64,000 nucleotides of DNA from an uncultured Clostridia bacterium (GTDB taxonomy: Bacteria > Bacillota > Clostridia > Lachnospirales > CAG-274): contig CANRBC010000012.1 in the NCBI GenBank assembly GCA_947628755.1, forward strand, positions 1 to 64,000. Reading direction: 5' to 3'. Positions 33,895-43,500 of this stretch are shown here, one piece after another. Every line of letters begins with the position of its first letter. Position 1 is the first letter of the stretch. The translations under genes and the position numbers were made by a program. The notes under the pieces were generated by a model, which was given only the letters and a program-made list of their open reading frames with translations, searched no databases and was not told the DNA's origin.

Positions 33895-35748
33895 TTATCC
33901 TTTTTCTCTGAAAAAGTCATATACAGCCTGTGCGGCGCGTTTATCCATACCGTCTGCCTGTGTCAGCTCCTCGACGCTTGCCTTTATTATCTTATCTATA
34001 TCTCCGAAGTGCAGCATAAGAGCCTTACGGCGCACAGCGCCTATGCCCTTTATATCGTCAAGTATGCTGTGTACCTGCTTTTTGGAGCGCAGGCTTCTGT
34101 GATACTCTATGGCAAAGCGGTGTACCTCGTCCTGTATTCTCGTAAGGAGCTTGAAGCCCTCAGAGGAATAGGGCATTGTTATTTCTTTTCCATTGTATAT
34201 TATTCCTCTTGTTCTGTGGCGGTCGTCCTTTATCATACCGCATACAGCAACGCTCAGTCCCATATCCTCAAGAGCCTGCTCCACAGCCGTTATCTGTCCC
34301 TTTCCGCCGTCAAGGAAAAGCATATCGGGCAGCCTGTCAAAGCCTGCCTTTTTGCCTATATTATTCTTTTCGTTTATATACCTTGTAAAGCGCCTTGTTA
34401 TAACCTCATACATGGAGGCATAGTCGTTTGCCCCTACTACTGCCTTTATCTTGAATTTTCTGTAATCGCTTCTCTTAGGCTTTCCCTTTTCAAATACTAC
34501 CATTGAGGCTACGGATTCAAAGCCTTGTGTATTTGAAATATCGTAGCTTTCTATTCTGTTCAGCTCAAAATCAATGCCCAAAGCCTTCTGTATCTCTTCA
34601 AGAGCCCCCTTTGTCCTGTCCTGCTCTCTCTTCATTTCAGCTCCAAATTTGTCCAGAGTTATGCGGGCGTTCTGCCTTGCCATATCCACAAGCCTTTTTC
34701 TTTCGCCCTTTTGGGGAATAAGTATATTTACCCTCTGTCCCTTCTGCTCGCTTAGCCATTGGCTTATAAGGTCATAGTCCTCTATATCGCATTGTAATAT
34801 TATTTCCTTGGGTATAAAGGGCGTACCGCTGTAAAACTGCTCCATAAATTCCGCAAGCATGGCGGTATCGGAAATACCCTGACAGTTTTCGGGCATAAAA
34901 TGCTCACGTCCCGTAATACGTCCTCCTCTTATAAAGAATACCTGCACAATGCAGCTGTCGTCCTCATCTCTTGCAAAGGCTATAACATCTCTGTCGTCTA
35001 TGTGCATATTTTCTATTATCTGCTTTTCGTTAAGGGTCTTAACGTTTTCTATGGTATCCCTGTACTCGGCTGCCTTTTCAAACTCCAGCGCCTCCGAAGC
35101 TGTCTCCATTTTTTCCTTAAGCTCTGCAATGACCTCCTCTGTTCTGCCGCTTAAGAAATTTATAATACTGTCTACCATTTTGTTGTATTCTTCCTCGGAG
35201 ATCAGCTTGTTGCAGGGAGCTTTGCATTGACCTATATGATAGTTAAGGCAGGGTCTTTCCTTGTTGTAATCACGGGGAAATACCTTCTGACATCTTCTCA
35301 GCTTCCATATTTTGTTTATAAGCTCTATATTTTCCTTTACGGTCAAGCCGCTTGTGAAAGGTCCAAAATATCTTGCTTTGTCCTTAAGGTGCTTTCTTGT
35401 CATTAATACACGGGGATACATTTCGTTTGTAGTCACCTTTATATAGGGATACGTCTTGTCGTCCTTAAGGAGAATATTATACCGCGGGGAGTGCTTTTTT
35501 ATAAGGGAGTTTTCCAGTATAAGAGCCTCTACCTCGCTGCCCGTTACGATATACTCAAAATGGTCTATATGGCTGACCATTGTTCTTACCTTGGGCGTAT
35601 GGGCAGAGCTGTTCTGAAAATACTGACGTACTCTGTTTTTGAGTATTTTCGCCTTGCCTACATATATTATCTCGTCGCTTTCGTTTTTCATTATATATAC
35701 TCCCGGACTTTCGGGAAGTTTTTTAAGCTCCGCCTGTATATCGAACAT
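33895..35748 (-). CDS. uvrC: Excinuclease ABC subunit C
   Basis: A 617-residue UvrC, the dual-incision nuclease of nucleotide excision repair. The N-terminal GIY-YIG domain (about 10-95: GVYIMKNESDEIIYVGKAKIL) makes the 3' cut. A cysteine patch (CLNYHIGQCKAPC) follows, then a UVR motif (about 200-235) and the RNase H-like domain (about 370-520: RIESYDISNTQGFESVASM, LFLDGGKGQI) for the 5' cut. Two C-terminal helix-hairpin-helix motifs (DDIKGIGAVRRKALM, LTQADGMDKRAAQAVYDFF) end it. The start at 35748 has GAGGTGATACC upstream. All domains look intact. Confidence 0.97.
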   Translation of the reverse strand: MFDIQAELKKLPESPGVYIMKNESDEIIYVGKAKILKNRVRQYFQNSSAHTPKVRTMVSHIDHFEYIVTGSEVEALILENSLIKKHSPRYNILLKDDKTYPYIKVTTNEMYPRVLMTRKHLKDKARYFGPFTSGLTVKENIELINKIWKLRRCQKVFPRDYNKERPCLNYHIGQCKAPCNKLISEEEYNKMVDSIINFLSGRTEEVIAELKEKMETASEALEFEKAAEYRDTIENVKTLNEKQIIENMHIDDRDVIAFARDEDDSCIVQVFFIRGGRITGREHFMPENCQGISDTAMLAEFMEQFYSGTPFIPKEIILQCDIEDYDLISQWLSEQKGQRVNILIPQKGERKRLVDMARQNARITLDKFGAEMKREQDRTKGALEEIQKALGIDFELNRIESYDISNTQGFESVASMVVFEKGKPKRSDYRKFKIKAVVGANDYASMYEVITRRFTRYINEKNNIGKKAGFDRLPDMLFLDGGKGQITAVEQALEDMGLSVAVCGMIKDDRHRTRGIIYNGKEITMPYSSEGFKLLTRIQDEVHRFAIEYHRSLRSKKQVHSILDDIKGIGAVRRKALMLHFGDIDKIIKASVEELTQADGMDKRAAQAVYDFFREKG

Positions 35749-35895
35749 GGTATCACCTCGGTTTTGTATGACTTTTATTTTCTCCATTATCAAAATTATA
35801 CCTCAAATGCCTTATATTATCAATAAAAATCAATACCTTGAAATAAAATAACGCCTGCCCTCATAGAATAAACTTATAGGGACAAGGAGGCAAAT

Positions 35896-37404
35896 ATGTC
35901 AAGGAGAACTATAATAAAGGGCGCATTGATATTGACCATAGCAGGCATTATAACAAGAGTGCTTGGATTTTTTTACAGAATATATATGGCAAAGACCATA
36001 GGCGCAGAGGGTATGGGACTGTATCAGCTCATAACGCCGCTGTATATGCTTGTGTGGTCGCTTTCCTCCTCGGGATTTTCAACTGCTATGTCAAAGCTGA
36101 CAGCCCAGGAAAAGGCAAGGGGTACGGAGGGCAACGTAAAAAGAATACTGTATCTTTCTCTATTTTTTTCAACGGCTTTAGCTGTGGCTTCAAGCCTTGT
36201 TACATATTTCTTTGCCGATGAAATTTCAATACATATTTTAAAGGACGGCAGAACGGCTCTTTCTCTCAGAATAATAAGCCTGTGCTTTCCCTGTATGGCT
36301 TTAGGCTCTGTAATGCGAGGATATTATCTTGGCTTGCAGAATACCATGATTTCTGCCGTAAGTCAGGTGCTTGAACAGACTGTGAGAATGGCAGTCATAT
36401 ATATGCTTTCTGCCTACATGATACCGAAGGGCTTGGAATTTGCCTGCGCCGCAGCGGTATGGGGCATGGCGGCAGGAGAGATAATATCGTTTTTATATGT
36501 ATTTTTATACTATATGCTCAAAAACAAAAAGGGCAGACCGCCTACTCTGGAAATAAAAGGCTGCGCCGCTATGATAATGGCTGCGGCAGTACCCCTTACT
36601 CTCAACAGGGTCACAGGCTCGCTGTTTTCAACGGCGGAAAATATACTTATACCCGACAGACTTCAGCTTTTCGGCTGCACACAGTCCGAGGCTCTGAGCA
36701 TACTGGGACGTTTCAGCGGTATGGCAATGCCCCTTGTTATGTTTCCCTCATCAATACTTACGGCTCTTGCCACGGCAACTATGCCTGCCATATCTGAAAG
36801 TCACGCTCTCGACCAGTATTCAAGAATAAAGAGCACAATACATCAGTCAATGACAATAACCGCTATAATAGGAGCTTTTACATCGTGTATATTCATATTT
36901 TTCCCTGCGGAGGTAGGAATACTCATATATTCACAGAAGCAAATCTATGAAATACTGCGGCTTTTGGGAATAATGTGTCCATTCCTCTATATACAGGTCA
37001 CTATGTCGGGTATACTCAACGGTCTGGGGCAGCAGCTCTTTATATTTGAGATAAACCTATTTTCATCGGTGGTAAATCTGCTTGCCATATATTTTATAGT
37101 ACCCTACTGCGGCATAAAGGGATTTCTTATGCCATGGATATTTACTACGGCGATAATTACCTTGGCTGCCGTAATAAGGGTAAACAGCTTTCTTAAAATA
37201 AATATACCTGTGCTGGGGCAGTATATAAAGCCTGCGCTATCTGCGGTTTTTGCCTGCCTTGCAGCAAGGCTTTGTCAAAGCCGTATATGGTATGGCGCAG
37301 ATTATAAATACGGCGTTATGCTTACACTTGGTACGGCAGGTATTATATATACATATCTTGTTTTTAAGCTGAAATGTATAAGCCGAGAGGATCTCAGGCT
37401 GTAA
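35896..37404 (+). CDS. SpoVB-like polysaccharide/lipid flippase (MOP superfamily)
   Basis: A 502-residue membrane protein with about 12-14 helices, related to stage V sporulation protein B and MurJ-type flippases. The N-terminal GALILTIAGIITRVLGFFYRIYMAKTIGAEGMGLYQL is typical of the SpoVB branch. SpoVB is needed for spore cortex peptidoglycan, probably by moving lipid-linked precursors. ACAAGGAGGC precedes the ATG. The spoIVFA-like gene starts 52 bases later, fitting a sporulation grouping. Confidence 0.87.
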   Translation: MSRRTIIKGALILTIAGIITRVLGFFYRIYMAKTIGAEGMGLYQLITPLYMLVWSLSSSGFSTAMSKLTAQEKARGTEGNVKRILYLSLFFSTALAVASSLVTYFFADEISIHILKDGRTALSLRIISLCFPCMALGSVMRGYYLGLQNTMISAVSQVLEQTVRMAVIYMLSAYMIPKGLEFACAAAVWGMAAGEIISFLYVFLYYMLKNKKGRPPTLEIKGCAAMIMAAAVPLTLNRVTGSLFSTAENILIPDRLQLFGCTQSEALSILGRFSGMAMPLVMFPSSILTALATATMPAISESHALDQYSRIKSTIHQSMTITAIIGAFTSCIFIFFPAEVGILIYSQKQIYEILRLLGIMCPFLYIQVTMSGILNGLGQQLFIFEINLFSSVVNLLAIYFIVPYCGIKGFLMPWIFTTAIITLAAVIRVNSFLKINIPVLGQYIKPALSAVFACLAARLCQSRIWYGADYKYGVMLTLGTAGIIYTYLVFKLKCISREDLRL

Positions 37405-37456
37405 AAAACAGGAATAAATAAGCCGTATCCTAATATAATATAGTGAGGTGAAAACT

Positions 37457-38246
37457 ATGGATAAAAGATATTGCTCCGAAAAACACAGAAGAAACAACAA
37501 AAGGCGCGCCTACACTACAAATATAGACAGGCAGAACGTAAAGGAAAAAAGTACGTTTTTGCTGCGGCTCAATATATGCTTGGGTACTGCAATAATAGCT
37601 GTGGGCATATACAGACTGAACAACGATTTTTCCGCCGCAATGGTGGACAGAGTGACTGCTGTGCTAAGCGAAAGCACATCTGCGGAAAGCATTAAGAAAA
37701 CAGCCGTATCAGTATTCAATATTATATCCGAGGGCAGGCATAGGGGAATAATCGCCAACCTAGGAAATGAAGTTGCTCTGTCACAGGAAAGCCTTGACTA
37801 TATAGCCGACCATGAAAAGGCATATTACAACAGACAGAAGGCTTTGGAATCTCCCTAGCGAGGCTTGGATAACTCCCGTTGAAAACGCTGTTGTGACCGA
37901 TGTATTCGGCTCAAGGGTAAATCCCGTAACAGGAAAAAACGAAAACCACAAGGGAATGGATTTGGGCGTGCCTGCAGGCACTCCCGCAATAGCGGTTAAG
38001 AGCGGTGAGGTAGTGGACAGCGCCTATTCGGACAGCTACGGCTGGTGGGTAAAATACAGGACCTACGACAGCTATGAAATACTTTACGCTCATCTTAGCA
38101 AGGTTATAGCCCAAAAGGGACAGAAAATAAAGCAAGGCGATTTGCTGGCGTATACGGGAAGCACAGGGCAGGCAACAGGACCTCATCTGCACTATGAGAT
38201 AATGTATGAGGGCAAGAATCTGAACCCCTCGGAATATCTGAAATAG
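37457..38246 (+). CDS. spoIVFA: SpoIVFA-like M23 (LytM) protein, reading frame interrupted
   Basis: Two overlapping frames together encode one protein of about 262 residues, close to my memory of the roughly 264 of Bacillus subtilis SpoIVFA. Frame 1 (37457-37858) has a basic cytoplasmic start, one membrane helix (LLRLNICLGTAIIAVGIY) and a linker ending KALESP at TAG (37856-37858). The other frame, open from 37812 to 38246, holds the LytM domain with apparent zinc ligands in NHKGMD and HLHYE. A +1 shift at CCC TAG C joins ESP to SEAWITPVENAVVTDVFG without gap or overlap. The gene lies 12 bases before spoIVFB, whose protease SpoIVFA anchors and inhibits. Programmed shift, true mutation and assembly error all remain possible. 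Confidence 0.75.
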
Positions 38247-38258
38247 CATGGAGAGAAT

Positions 38259-39080
38259 ATGAACAGCTTTTATATTAAATTCAGACCTTCCTTTTTTATT
38301 TTAATATTACTTATGATTGCTCTAAATTATTTAGAGCAATTTTTTATTGCATATTTTTTTATGGCTGTACACGAAATGCTGCATATTGCTATTGCCAAGG
38401 AATACGGCGCAGGCGTAAAGGGCGTTACCTTTATGCCCACAGGCTTAAGAGCAGACATACAGGGTCTTGAAAATATAAGTCTTTTAAAGAGAACGGCTGT
38501 TATAGGCGCGCCGCCTCTGTTCAATATTATATTTGGCATACTTTTCATAAACAGCTTTACGGGAATAGCAAATATATTTATAGGCATATTCAATCTTTTG
38601 CCCGTATATCCCCTTGACGGCAGCAGACTTCTGCTGTATATAGGCGGATATATTTGGGGTACTCTCAGAGCCAACAGGCTTGTTGTCAATATAAGCCTTG
38701 TATTCTGCATTTCGTTTATATTTATGGGCTTTTTGCAGATGGTGCTTCTGGATTATAATCCGTCGCTTTTGCTTGCGGCGGTGTATATAATAAGGGAAAG
38801 CCGAAAATATGAGCAGGCTGCCGCCTATTATTTCTACAAAACACTTATGAAAAAGGGTAGAAATATATATGTATGCAGAACAATAGCGGCTCATGGACTT
38901 ACGGATATAAAAAGTATAATAAACAGACTGGGTATGGATTATTATACAGTTATTGCCGTAAGGAGCGGAGACATTACCGCTGAAATAACAGAGGATAGGC
39001 TTCGTTCCTTTGTAGAAAAAAAGGGCATAAATCATAATTTAGTTGATATTCTTTCGGATTTGAGCTATTATAATAGATAA
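38259..39080 (+). CDS. spoIVFB: SpoIVFB-type M50 site-2 protease
   Basis: A 273-residue intramembrane zinc metalloprotease. The HExxH motif is HEMLH in helix 2 (AVHEMLHIAIAKEYGAG), and the third ligand is in NLLPVYPLDGSRLL. Four to six helices are visible, then a C-terminal cytoplasmic domain (about 190-273) that may be the CBS-like part of SpoIVFB. In spore formers this protease cuts pro-sigma-K in the mother cell after forespore signalling through SpoIVFA and BofA. It starts 12 bases after the spoIVFA-like gene. The assignment rests on the motif pair and the neighbour. Confidence 0.87.
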   Translation: MNSFYIKFRPSFFILILLMIALNYLEQFFIAYFFMAVHEMLHIAIAKEYGAGVKGVTFMPTGLRADIQGLENISLLKRTAVIGAPPLFNIIFGILFINSFTGIANIFIGIFNLLPVYPLDGSRLLLYIGGYIWGTLRANRLVVNISLVFCISFIFMGFLQMVLLDYNPSLLLAAVYIIRESRKYEQAAAYYFYKTLMKKGRNIYVCRTIAAHGLTDIKSIINRLGMDYYTVIAVRSGDITAEITEDRLRSFVEKKGINHNLVDILSDLSYYNR

Positions 39081-39104
39081 TGAATATTCAATTCGGAGGA
39101 TAAA

Positions 39105-40937
39105 ATGCTTAAGGAAATTTTGCTTCAAGTGGAGAAGCCTGCAAGATATATAGGAAATGAAATAAATATGGTCGTTAAAGAAGCTGAGAACGTCGATATA
39201 AGGTTTGCATTTTGCTTTCCCGACGTATATGAGGTGGGAATGAGCCATCTGGGTTTGCAGATACTCTATTATTTTCTCAACAGGAGAGAGGACGTCTACT
39301 GCGAAAGAGTGTTTGCGCCATGGCACGATATGGAGGAGAAAATGAGGGAGCTGCATATACCTCTTTTTGCTCTTGAAACAGGCGACGAGCTTAAGAAATT
39401 CGATTTTGTGGGATTTACTCTGCAATATGAAATGAGCTATACGAATATTGTGAATATGCTGGATTTGGCAGGGATACCTATATGGTCTGAGGAAAGAGGA
39501 GAGGACGACCCTATAATAATCGCAGGAGGTCCTTGCGCCTACAATCCCGAACCTTTGGCTGATATTATAGATATTTTCTATATAGGCGAGGGAGAGGTGA
39601 GCTATGACGAGTTGCTGGATATTTATAAGGAAAACAAGAAAAACGGCGGCACAAAGGAGGACTTTTATGAAAAGGCTCTCGGCGTAGAGGGTATATACAT
39701 ACCTAAGTATTACGATGTGGAGTATAAGGAAGACGGTACTATAAGCCGATTTGCGCCAAATAACGAAAAAGCCCCCGCCATTATAAAAAAGGTAATAGTA
39801 AAGGATATGGATAATGTTTTCTATCCCGACAAGCAGCTTGTTCCTCTTATAGAAACAGTACACGACAGAGTAACTCTTGAGGTGTTCAGAGGGTGCATAA
39901 GAGGCTGCCGCTTCTGTCAGGCAGGCTATGTATACAGACCCGTAAGGGAAAAAAGCACGGACAGACTTCTGGAGCTGGCAGATTCACTTATAGAAAATTC
40001 AGGTCATGAGGAAATAAGCCTTATAAGCCTTTCAACAGGAGATTACAGAGGCTTCAAGGAGCTTGCCGAGCAGCTTATAGACAAATATTCCGAGGACAAG
40101 ATAGGCATATCCTTGCCCTCTCTGAGAATAGACGCATTTTCACTTGACCTTATGGAAAAGGTACAGGCTGTGAGAAAATCGGGACTGACATTTGCTCCCG
40201 AAGCGGGGACTCAAAGGCTGAGAGATGTTATAAACAAGGGAATAACCGAAAAGGAAATATTGGACGGCTGCAAGCTCGCCTTTGACGGCGGCTGGACGAG
40301 AGTTAAGCTGTATTTTATGACGGGACTGCCTACGGAAACCGACGAGGACCTTATGGGAATAGTGCGTCTTTCCGACGCTATTGTAAATAAGTTTTTTGAA
40401 ATTCCCAAGGAGGAGAGAAAGGGCAGACCCATATCCGTTACAATAAGCTCCGCCTGTTTTGTGCCAAAGCCCTTTACGCCGTTTCAATGGGCGGCTCAGT
40501 CTACCGTAGAGGAATTCGGGAGAAAGCAAAGATATGTAAAGCACAATATTACAAAAAAACAGGTGAAGTATAACTATCATGAGCCGGAGCTAAGCTCTCT
40601 GGAGGGTGTTATGGCAAGAGGCGACAGACGTCTGGCAAAGGTAATAGTAAGGGCGTGGGAGCTTGGCGCTAAGTTTGACAGCTGGTCAGAGCTGTTCAAC
40701 TACGACGCATGGCTTCAAGCCTTTGAGGATACGGGAGTTTCAAGGGAATTTTACGCCAACAGGGAGAGAAGCTACGACGAAATACTGCCCTGGGATCATA
40801 TTTCAATAGGCGTAAGCAAGAAATTCTTCATTGATGAAATGGAAAGGGCAAAGGCTGGACAGGTAACGCCTAACTGCCGCAGACAGTGCGCCCATTGCGG
40901 CGCGGCTTCCTTTGGAGGAGGTGTCTGCTTTGAATAA
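39105..40937 (+). CDS. TIGR03960-family B12-binding-domain radical SAM protein
   Basis: A 610-residue radical SAM protein. An N-terminal B12-binding-like domain (FCFPDVYEVGMSHLGLQILYYFLNRREDV) precedes the radical SAM core with the 4Fe-4S motif CIRGCRFCQAG. The C-terminus has CRRQCAHCGA, a further cysteine cluster. In Clostridia it is encoded directly before the TIGR03936 gene, and the two are parts of one longer protein in other genomes, by recall. The function is unproven; association with RNase G suggests an RNA or ribosome role. CGGAGGAT precedes the ATG. Confidence 0.9.
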   Translation: MLKEILLQVEKPARYIGNEINMVVKEAENVDIRFAFCFPDVYEVGMSHLGLQILYYFLNRREDVYCERVFAPWHDMEEKMRELHIPLFALETGDELKKFDFVGFTLQYEMSYTNIVNMLDLAGIPIWSEERGEDDPIIIAGGPCAYNPEPLADIIDIFYIGEGEVSYDELLDIYKENKKNGGTKEDFYEKALGVEGIYIPKYYDVEYKEDGTISRFAPNNEKAPAIIKKVIVKDMDNVFYPDKQLVPLIETVHDRVTLEVFRGCIRGCRFCQAGYVYRPVREKSTDRLLELADSLIENSGHEEISLISLSTGDYRGFKELAEQLIDKYSEDKIGISLPSLRIDAFSLDLMEKVQAVRKSGLTFAPEAGTQRLRDVINKGITEKEILDGCKLAFDGGWTRVKLYFMTGLPTETDEDLMGIVRLSDAIVNKFFEIPKEERKGRPISVTISSACFVPKPFTPFQWAAQSTVEEFGRKQRYVKHNITKKQVKYNYHEPELSSLEGVMARGDRRLAKVIVRAWELGAKFDSWSELFNYDAWLQAFEDTGVSREFYANRERSYDEILPWDHISIGVSKKFFIDEMERAKAGQVTPNCRRQCAHCGAASFGGGVCFE

Positions 40938-41634
40938 CAATATTAAATACAGAATAGAGTTTACCAAAACCGACAGAATGATATTTATAGGGCATCTGGA
41001 TTTGCTTAAGCTGTTCCAGAGGAGCATAAGGAAGGCAAAGCTGCCCATAGGCTATTCATGGGGCTATAATCCCCATCAGCTTATAACATTTGCTCTGCCG
41101 CTGCCCTTGGGTATGGCAGGCTCGGGAGAGATTGCGGATATACAGCTTACACGCAGAATGGATACCGACGAAATAAAGGCGGCTTTAAACGGCAGCCTGC
41201 CCCATGGTATATCCGTATTGTGCGTAATGGAAATCGAAGCAGGAGCTTTGGGCTGTGCCGCTGCCGTAGCTTGGGGAGATTATTGCGTGACCCTTGACAA
41301 AAAATATGATGATTTTGAAGAAACGGTAAATAATGTACTTGAAAAAAAGGAAATATATATTGAGAGAACGGTTAAAAAGAAAACAAAGACTGTGGATATA
41401 AGACCTCTCATAAGGAGCATACACGTTGACAATAGCGGAGACGTTACGGAGTTCAACTGCAATATAGCAACGGGAAGCCAAGGCAATCTCAAACCCGACG
41501 TTCTTATAGAATATATATTTTCACTTATGGGAGAGGTTCCCGATTTGCTGAAAACAGATATACTGAGAGGAACTCTCTATACGGAGGAGGAAGGAGTGCT
41601 GCTGCCATTATGTCCGGAGGAAAAATTTATATAG
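40930..41634 (+). CDS. TIGR03936-family radical-SAM-associated protein (DUF2344)
   Basis: A 234-residue protein of the DUF2344/TIGR03936 family, with KYRIEFTKTDRMIFIGHLDLLKLFQRSIRKA and the GWGYNPHQ-like segment SWGYNPHQLITFALPLPLGM. It is the partner of the radical SAM protein upstream. The start is TTG at 40930, with GGAGGTG six bases upstream, inside the last 8 bases of that gene; an in-frame TTG at 40912 has no such site. It overlaps the RNase G gene by 25 bases. No enzyme activity is assigned. Confidence 0.88.
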   Translation: MNNNIKYRIEFTKTDRMIFIGHLDLLKLFQRSIRKAKLPIGYSWGYNPHQLITFALPLPLGMAGSGEIADIQLTRRMDTDEIKAALNGSLPHGISVLCVMEIEAGALGCAAAVAWGDYCVTLDKKYDDFEETVNNVLEKKEIYIERTVKKKTKTVDIRPLIRSIHVDNSGDVTEFNCNIATGSQGNLKPDVLIEYIFSLMGEVPDLLKTDILRGTLYTEEEGVLLPLCPEEKFI

Positions 41635-42983
41635 ACGCCTTTTCCGAGCCTTACAGAACGGCGCTTGTGGAAAACGGCGTGCTTACAGAGCTTATAATGC
41701 AGGACAGGAATGAAAGCGTTCTTGCAGACAATATATATGTGGGCAGAGTAGAAAAGGTTCTGCCCTCCGGAATCGCCTTTGTAAATATAGGCGAGAAAAA
41801 GCCTGTGTTTTTGCAGATAAACGACAGCAGAGAGGGCGACGAGGTAAGGAATGTGCGCCCAGGCAGGGAAATAACCGTACAAGTCATAAAGGAGGCTTAT
41901 GACGAAAAGTGCGCCGTAGTTACGGGAGCGCTGAGCATAGCGGGAAGGTATGCCGTTATGCTCATGGGACAGGAGCAGACGGGAGTTTCCGCCAAGATAA
42001 CCGACAGCGATACAAGACAAAGGCTCAGAGAGCTGGGAGATAAATACTGTCGAGAGGGTATTGCGCCTATTATAAGGACATCTGCCGAAAACGCCTCTGC
42101 AGGAGATATAGAGGCGGAGCTTGAAATACTTTACAACAGGCTGCGCTCCGTAATTGAAAAGGGCAGTCATACAAAAGCTCCCGCCCTTATATACAAGGAG
42201 TCGTCGCCTCTTGACAGAGCCGTAAAGGATATGGCTGACGAGGACTGTCCCATTGTTGTAAATGAAAAAAGCGCCTATGAGGAGCTTAAGGCAAAATACA
42301 ATAACGTGACGCTCTATGAGGGAGCTATACCACTATTCAGAAATTTTTCGATAGAAAGTCAGATAGACGAGCTTTTCAACAGAAAAATATGGCTTAAAAA
42401 CGGCGGGTATATAGTAATAGACGAAACGGAGGCAATGACCGTAATAGACGTAAACAGCGGCAAGGCGTCTGAAAGCAGGAATTCGGCAAAAATAAATATG
42501 ACTGCCTGCGAGGAAATCGCAAGACAGCTGCGGCTCAGAAATATAAACGGAATGATAATAACCGACTTTATAAACGTAAAGGATAAAGCGGAAAACGAAA
42601 GACTTACAGAGCATATTAAAAAATGCTTTGCCCGTGACAGAGTAAAGGTTCATATAGTGGGCATGACCGAGCTTGGGCTTATGCAGATAACAAGACAGAA
42701 GAAAAGAAAGCCTCTCAGCCGCTATATTTTCAGAGAATGTCCCTGCTGCGGAGGAAGCGGTCATGTAAAGGATATTAATTATATCTGCAACAATATCAAG
42801 AATATAATACGCGATATATTCGCCTCTACGATATACAATAGGGTCGTGGTTTCATCAAATGAAAAGATAATAGAGCAGCTTAAAAAGGACAACAGTATAG
42901 AGCAGCTTTATAATAAGAAAATTGAGTACAGAACAATAGCCACAGCGCGCTACGACTACTATGAAATAGAAAAGATGGTATGA
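41610..42983 (+). CDS. rng: Ribonuclease G/E family protein
   Basis: A 457-residue endoribonuclease of the RNase E/G family, which cuts single-stranded RNA in rRNA processing and mRNA decay. The N-terminal S1 domain (about 30-110) follows YIDAFSEPYRTALVENGVL. The catalytic DNase I-like domain has TVIDVNSGKASES and ITDFINVKDKAE, whose Asp residues bind Mg. The zinc-link is CPCCGGSG (CPxCxG). GAAGGAG precedes the ATG, within the upstream gene. In many Clostridia rplU-rpmA come next; here a terminator and a minus-strand gene follow instead. Confidence 0.93.
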   Translation: MSGGKIYIDAFSEPYRTALVENGVLTELIMQDRNESVLADNIYVGRVEKVLPSGIAFVNIGEKKPVFLQINDSREGDEVRNVRPGREITVQVIKEAYDEKCAVVTGALSIAGRYAVMLMGQEQTGVSAKITDSDTRQRLRELGDKYCREGIAPIIRTSAENASAGDIEAELEILYNRLRSVIEKGSHTKAPALIYKESSPLDRAVKDMADEDCPIVVNEKSAYEELKAKYNNVTLYEGAIPLFRNFSIESQIDELFNRKIWLKNGGYIVIDETEAMTVIDVNSGKASESRNSAKINMTACEEIARQLRLRNINGMIITDFINVKDKAENERLTEHIKKCFARDRVKVHIVGMTELGLMQITRQKKRKPLSRYIFRECPCCGGSGHVKDINYICNNIKNIIRDIFASTIYNRVVVSSNEKIIEQLKKDNSIEQLYNKKIEYRTIATARYDYYEIEKMV

Positions 42984-43042
42984 AATGAAATAAACCGAAG
43001 CTTTATTACGGGAATATGCGGTTGTAACGACTAAATGAGCTG

Positions 43043-43089
43043 TCAACGCAGTCATGAGCTTTACGTTAAAAGGAAATGAACTGCGTTGA
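43043..43089. terminator. Terminator between rng and the VOC gene
   Basis: 10-bp stem TCAACGCAGT (43043-43052) / ACTGCGTTGA (43080-43089), with CAT/ATG extending it inward past a bulge. Convergent genes on either side. No strong T-run on the plus strand. Confidence 0.5.
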
Positions 43090-43127
43090 TGCTATAAGAC
43101 TAAAGAGATGTCTGCTCAATATATGTT

Positions 43128-43499
43128 TTATTTTCTCACAGGCACTATTTCCAGCCAATATCCGTCAGGGTCTTCAATAAAATAAATACCCATTTTTGTA
43201 TTCTCAAAGCATACGCAGTCCATTTCCTTGTGGAGCTTATATGCGGCGTCAAAGTCGTCTACTCTGAAAGCAAGGTGAAATTCGCAGTCCCCTAAGTCGT
43301 AGGGTCTGTCCATATCTCTGAGCCATGTAAGCTCCAGCTCGAATTCTGAGTTGTCGTTAGCCATGAATACTATTATATAGCTGCCGTCGTCGGCAGTTTT
43401 TCTTCTTACCTCATGCAGTCCCAGAGCCTTCTCATAGAACTCCATAGATTTGTCAATATCCCTTACATTGTAATTTTCGTGTACCATTTTGAATTGCAT
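43128..43499 (-). CDS. VOC family protein, lactoylglutathione-lyase-like
   Basis: A 123-residue single-fold vicinal-oxygen-chelate protein. The four metal-ligand positions of glyoxalase I are all present: His in KMVHENYNV, Glu in FELELTW, His in CEFHLAF and Glu in YWLEIVPV. It could be a glyoxalase I acting on methylglyoxal hemithioacetals, but other VOC activities are possible. Its start (GGAGGATATAG upstream) follows directly on the stop of the metallo-hydrolase gene, so they form a two-gene operon; pairing with an MBL-fold enzyme recalls glyoxalase I/II pairs, though this is inference. Confidence 0.85.
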   Translation of the reverse strand: MQFKMVHENYNVRDIDKSMEFYEKALGLHEVRRKTADDGSYIIVFMANDNSEFELELTWLRDMDRPYDLGDCEFHLAFRVDDFDAAYKLHKEMDCVCFENTKMGIYFIEDPDGYWLEIVPVRK

Positions 43500-43500
43500 A

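Noticed and set aside
33880..34506. 208-residue plus-strand frame
   Set aside because: Antisense shadow of uvrC.
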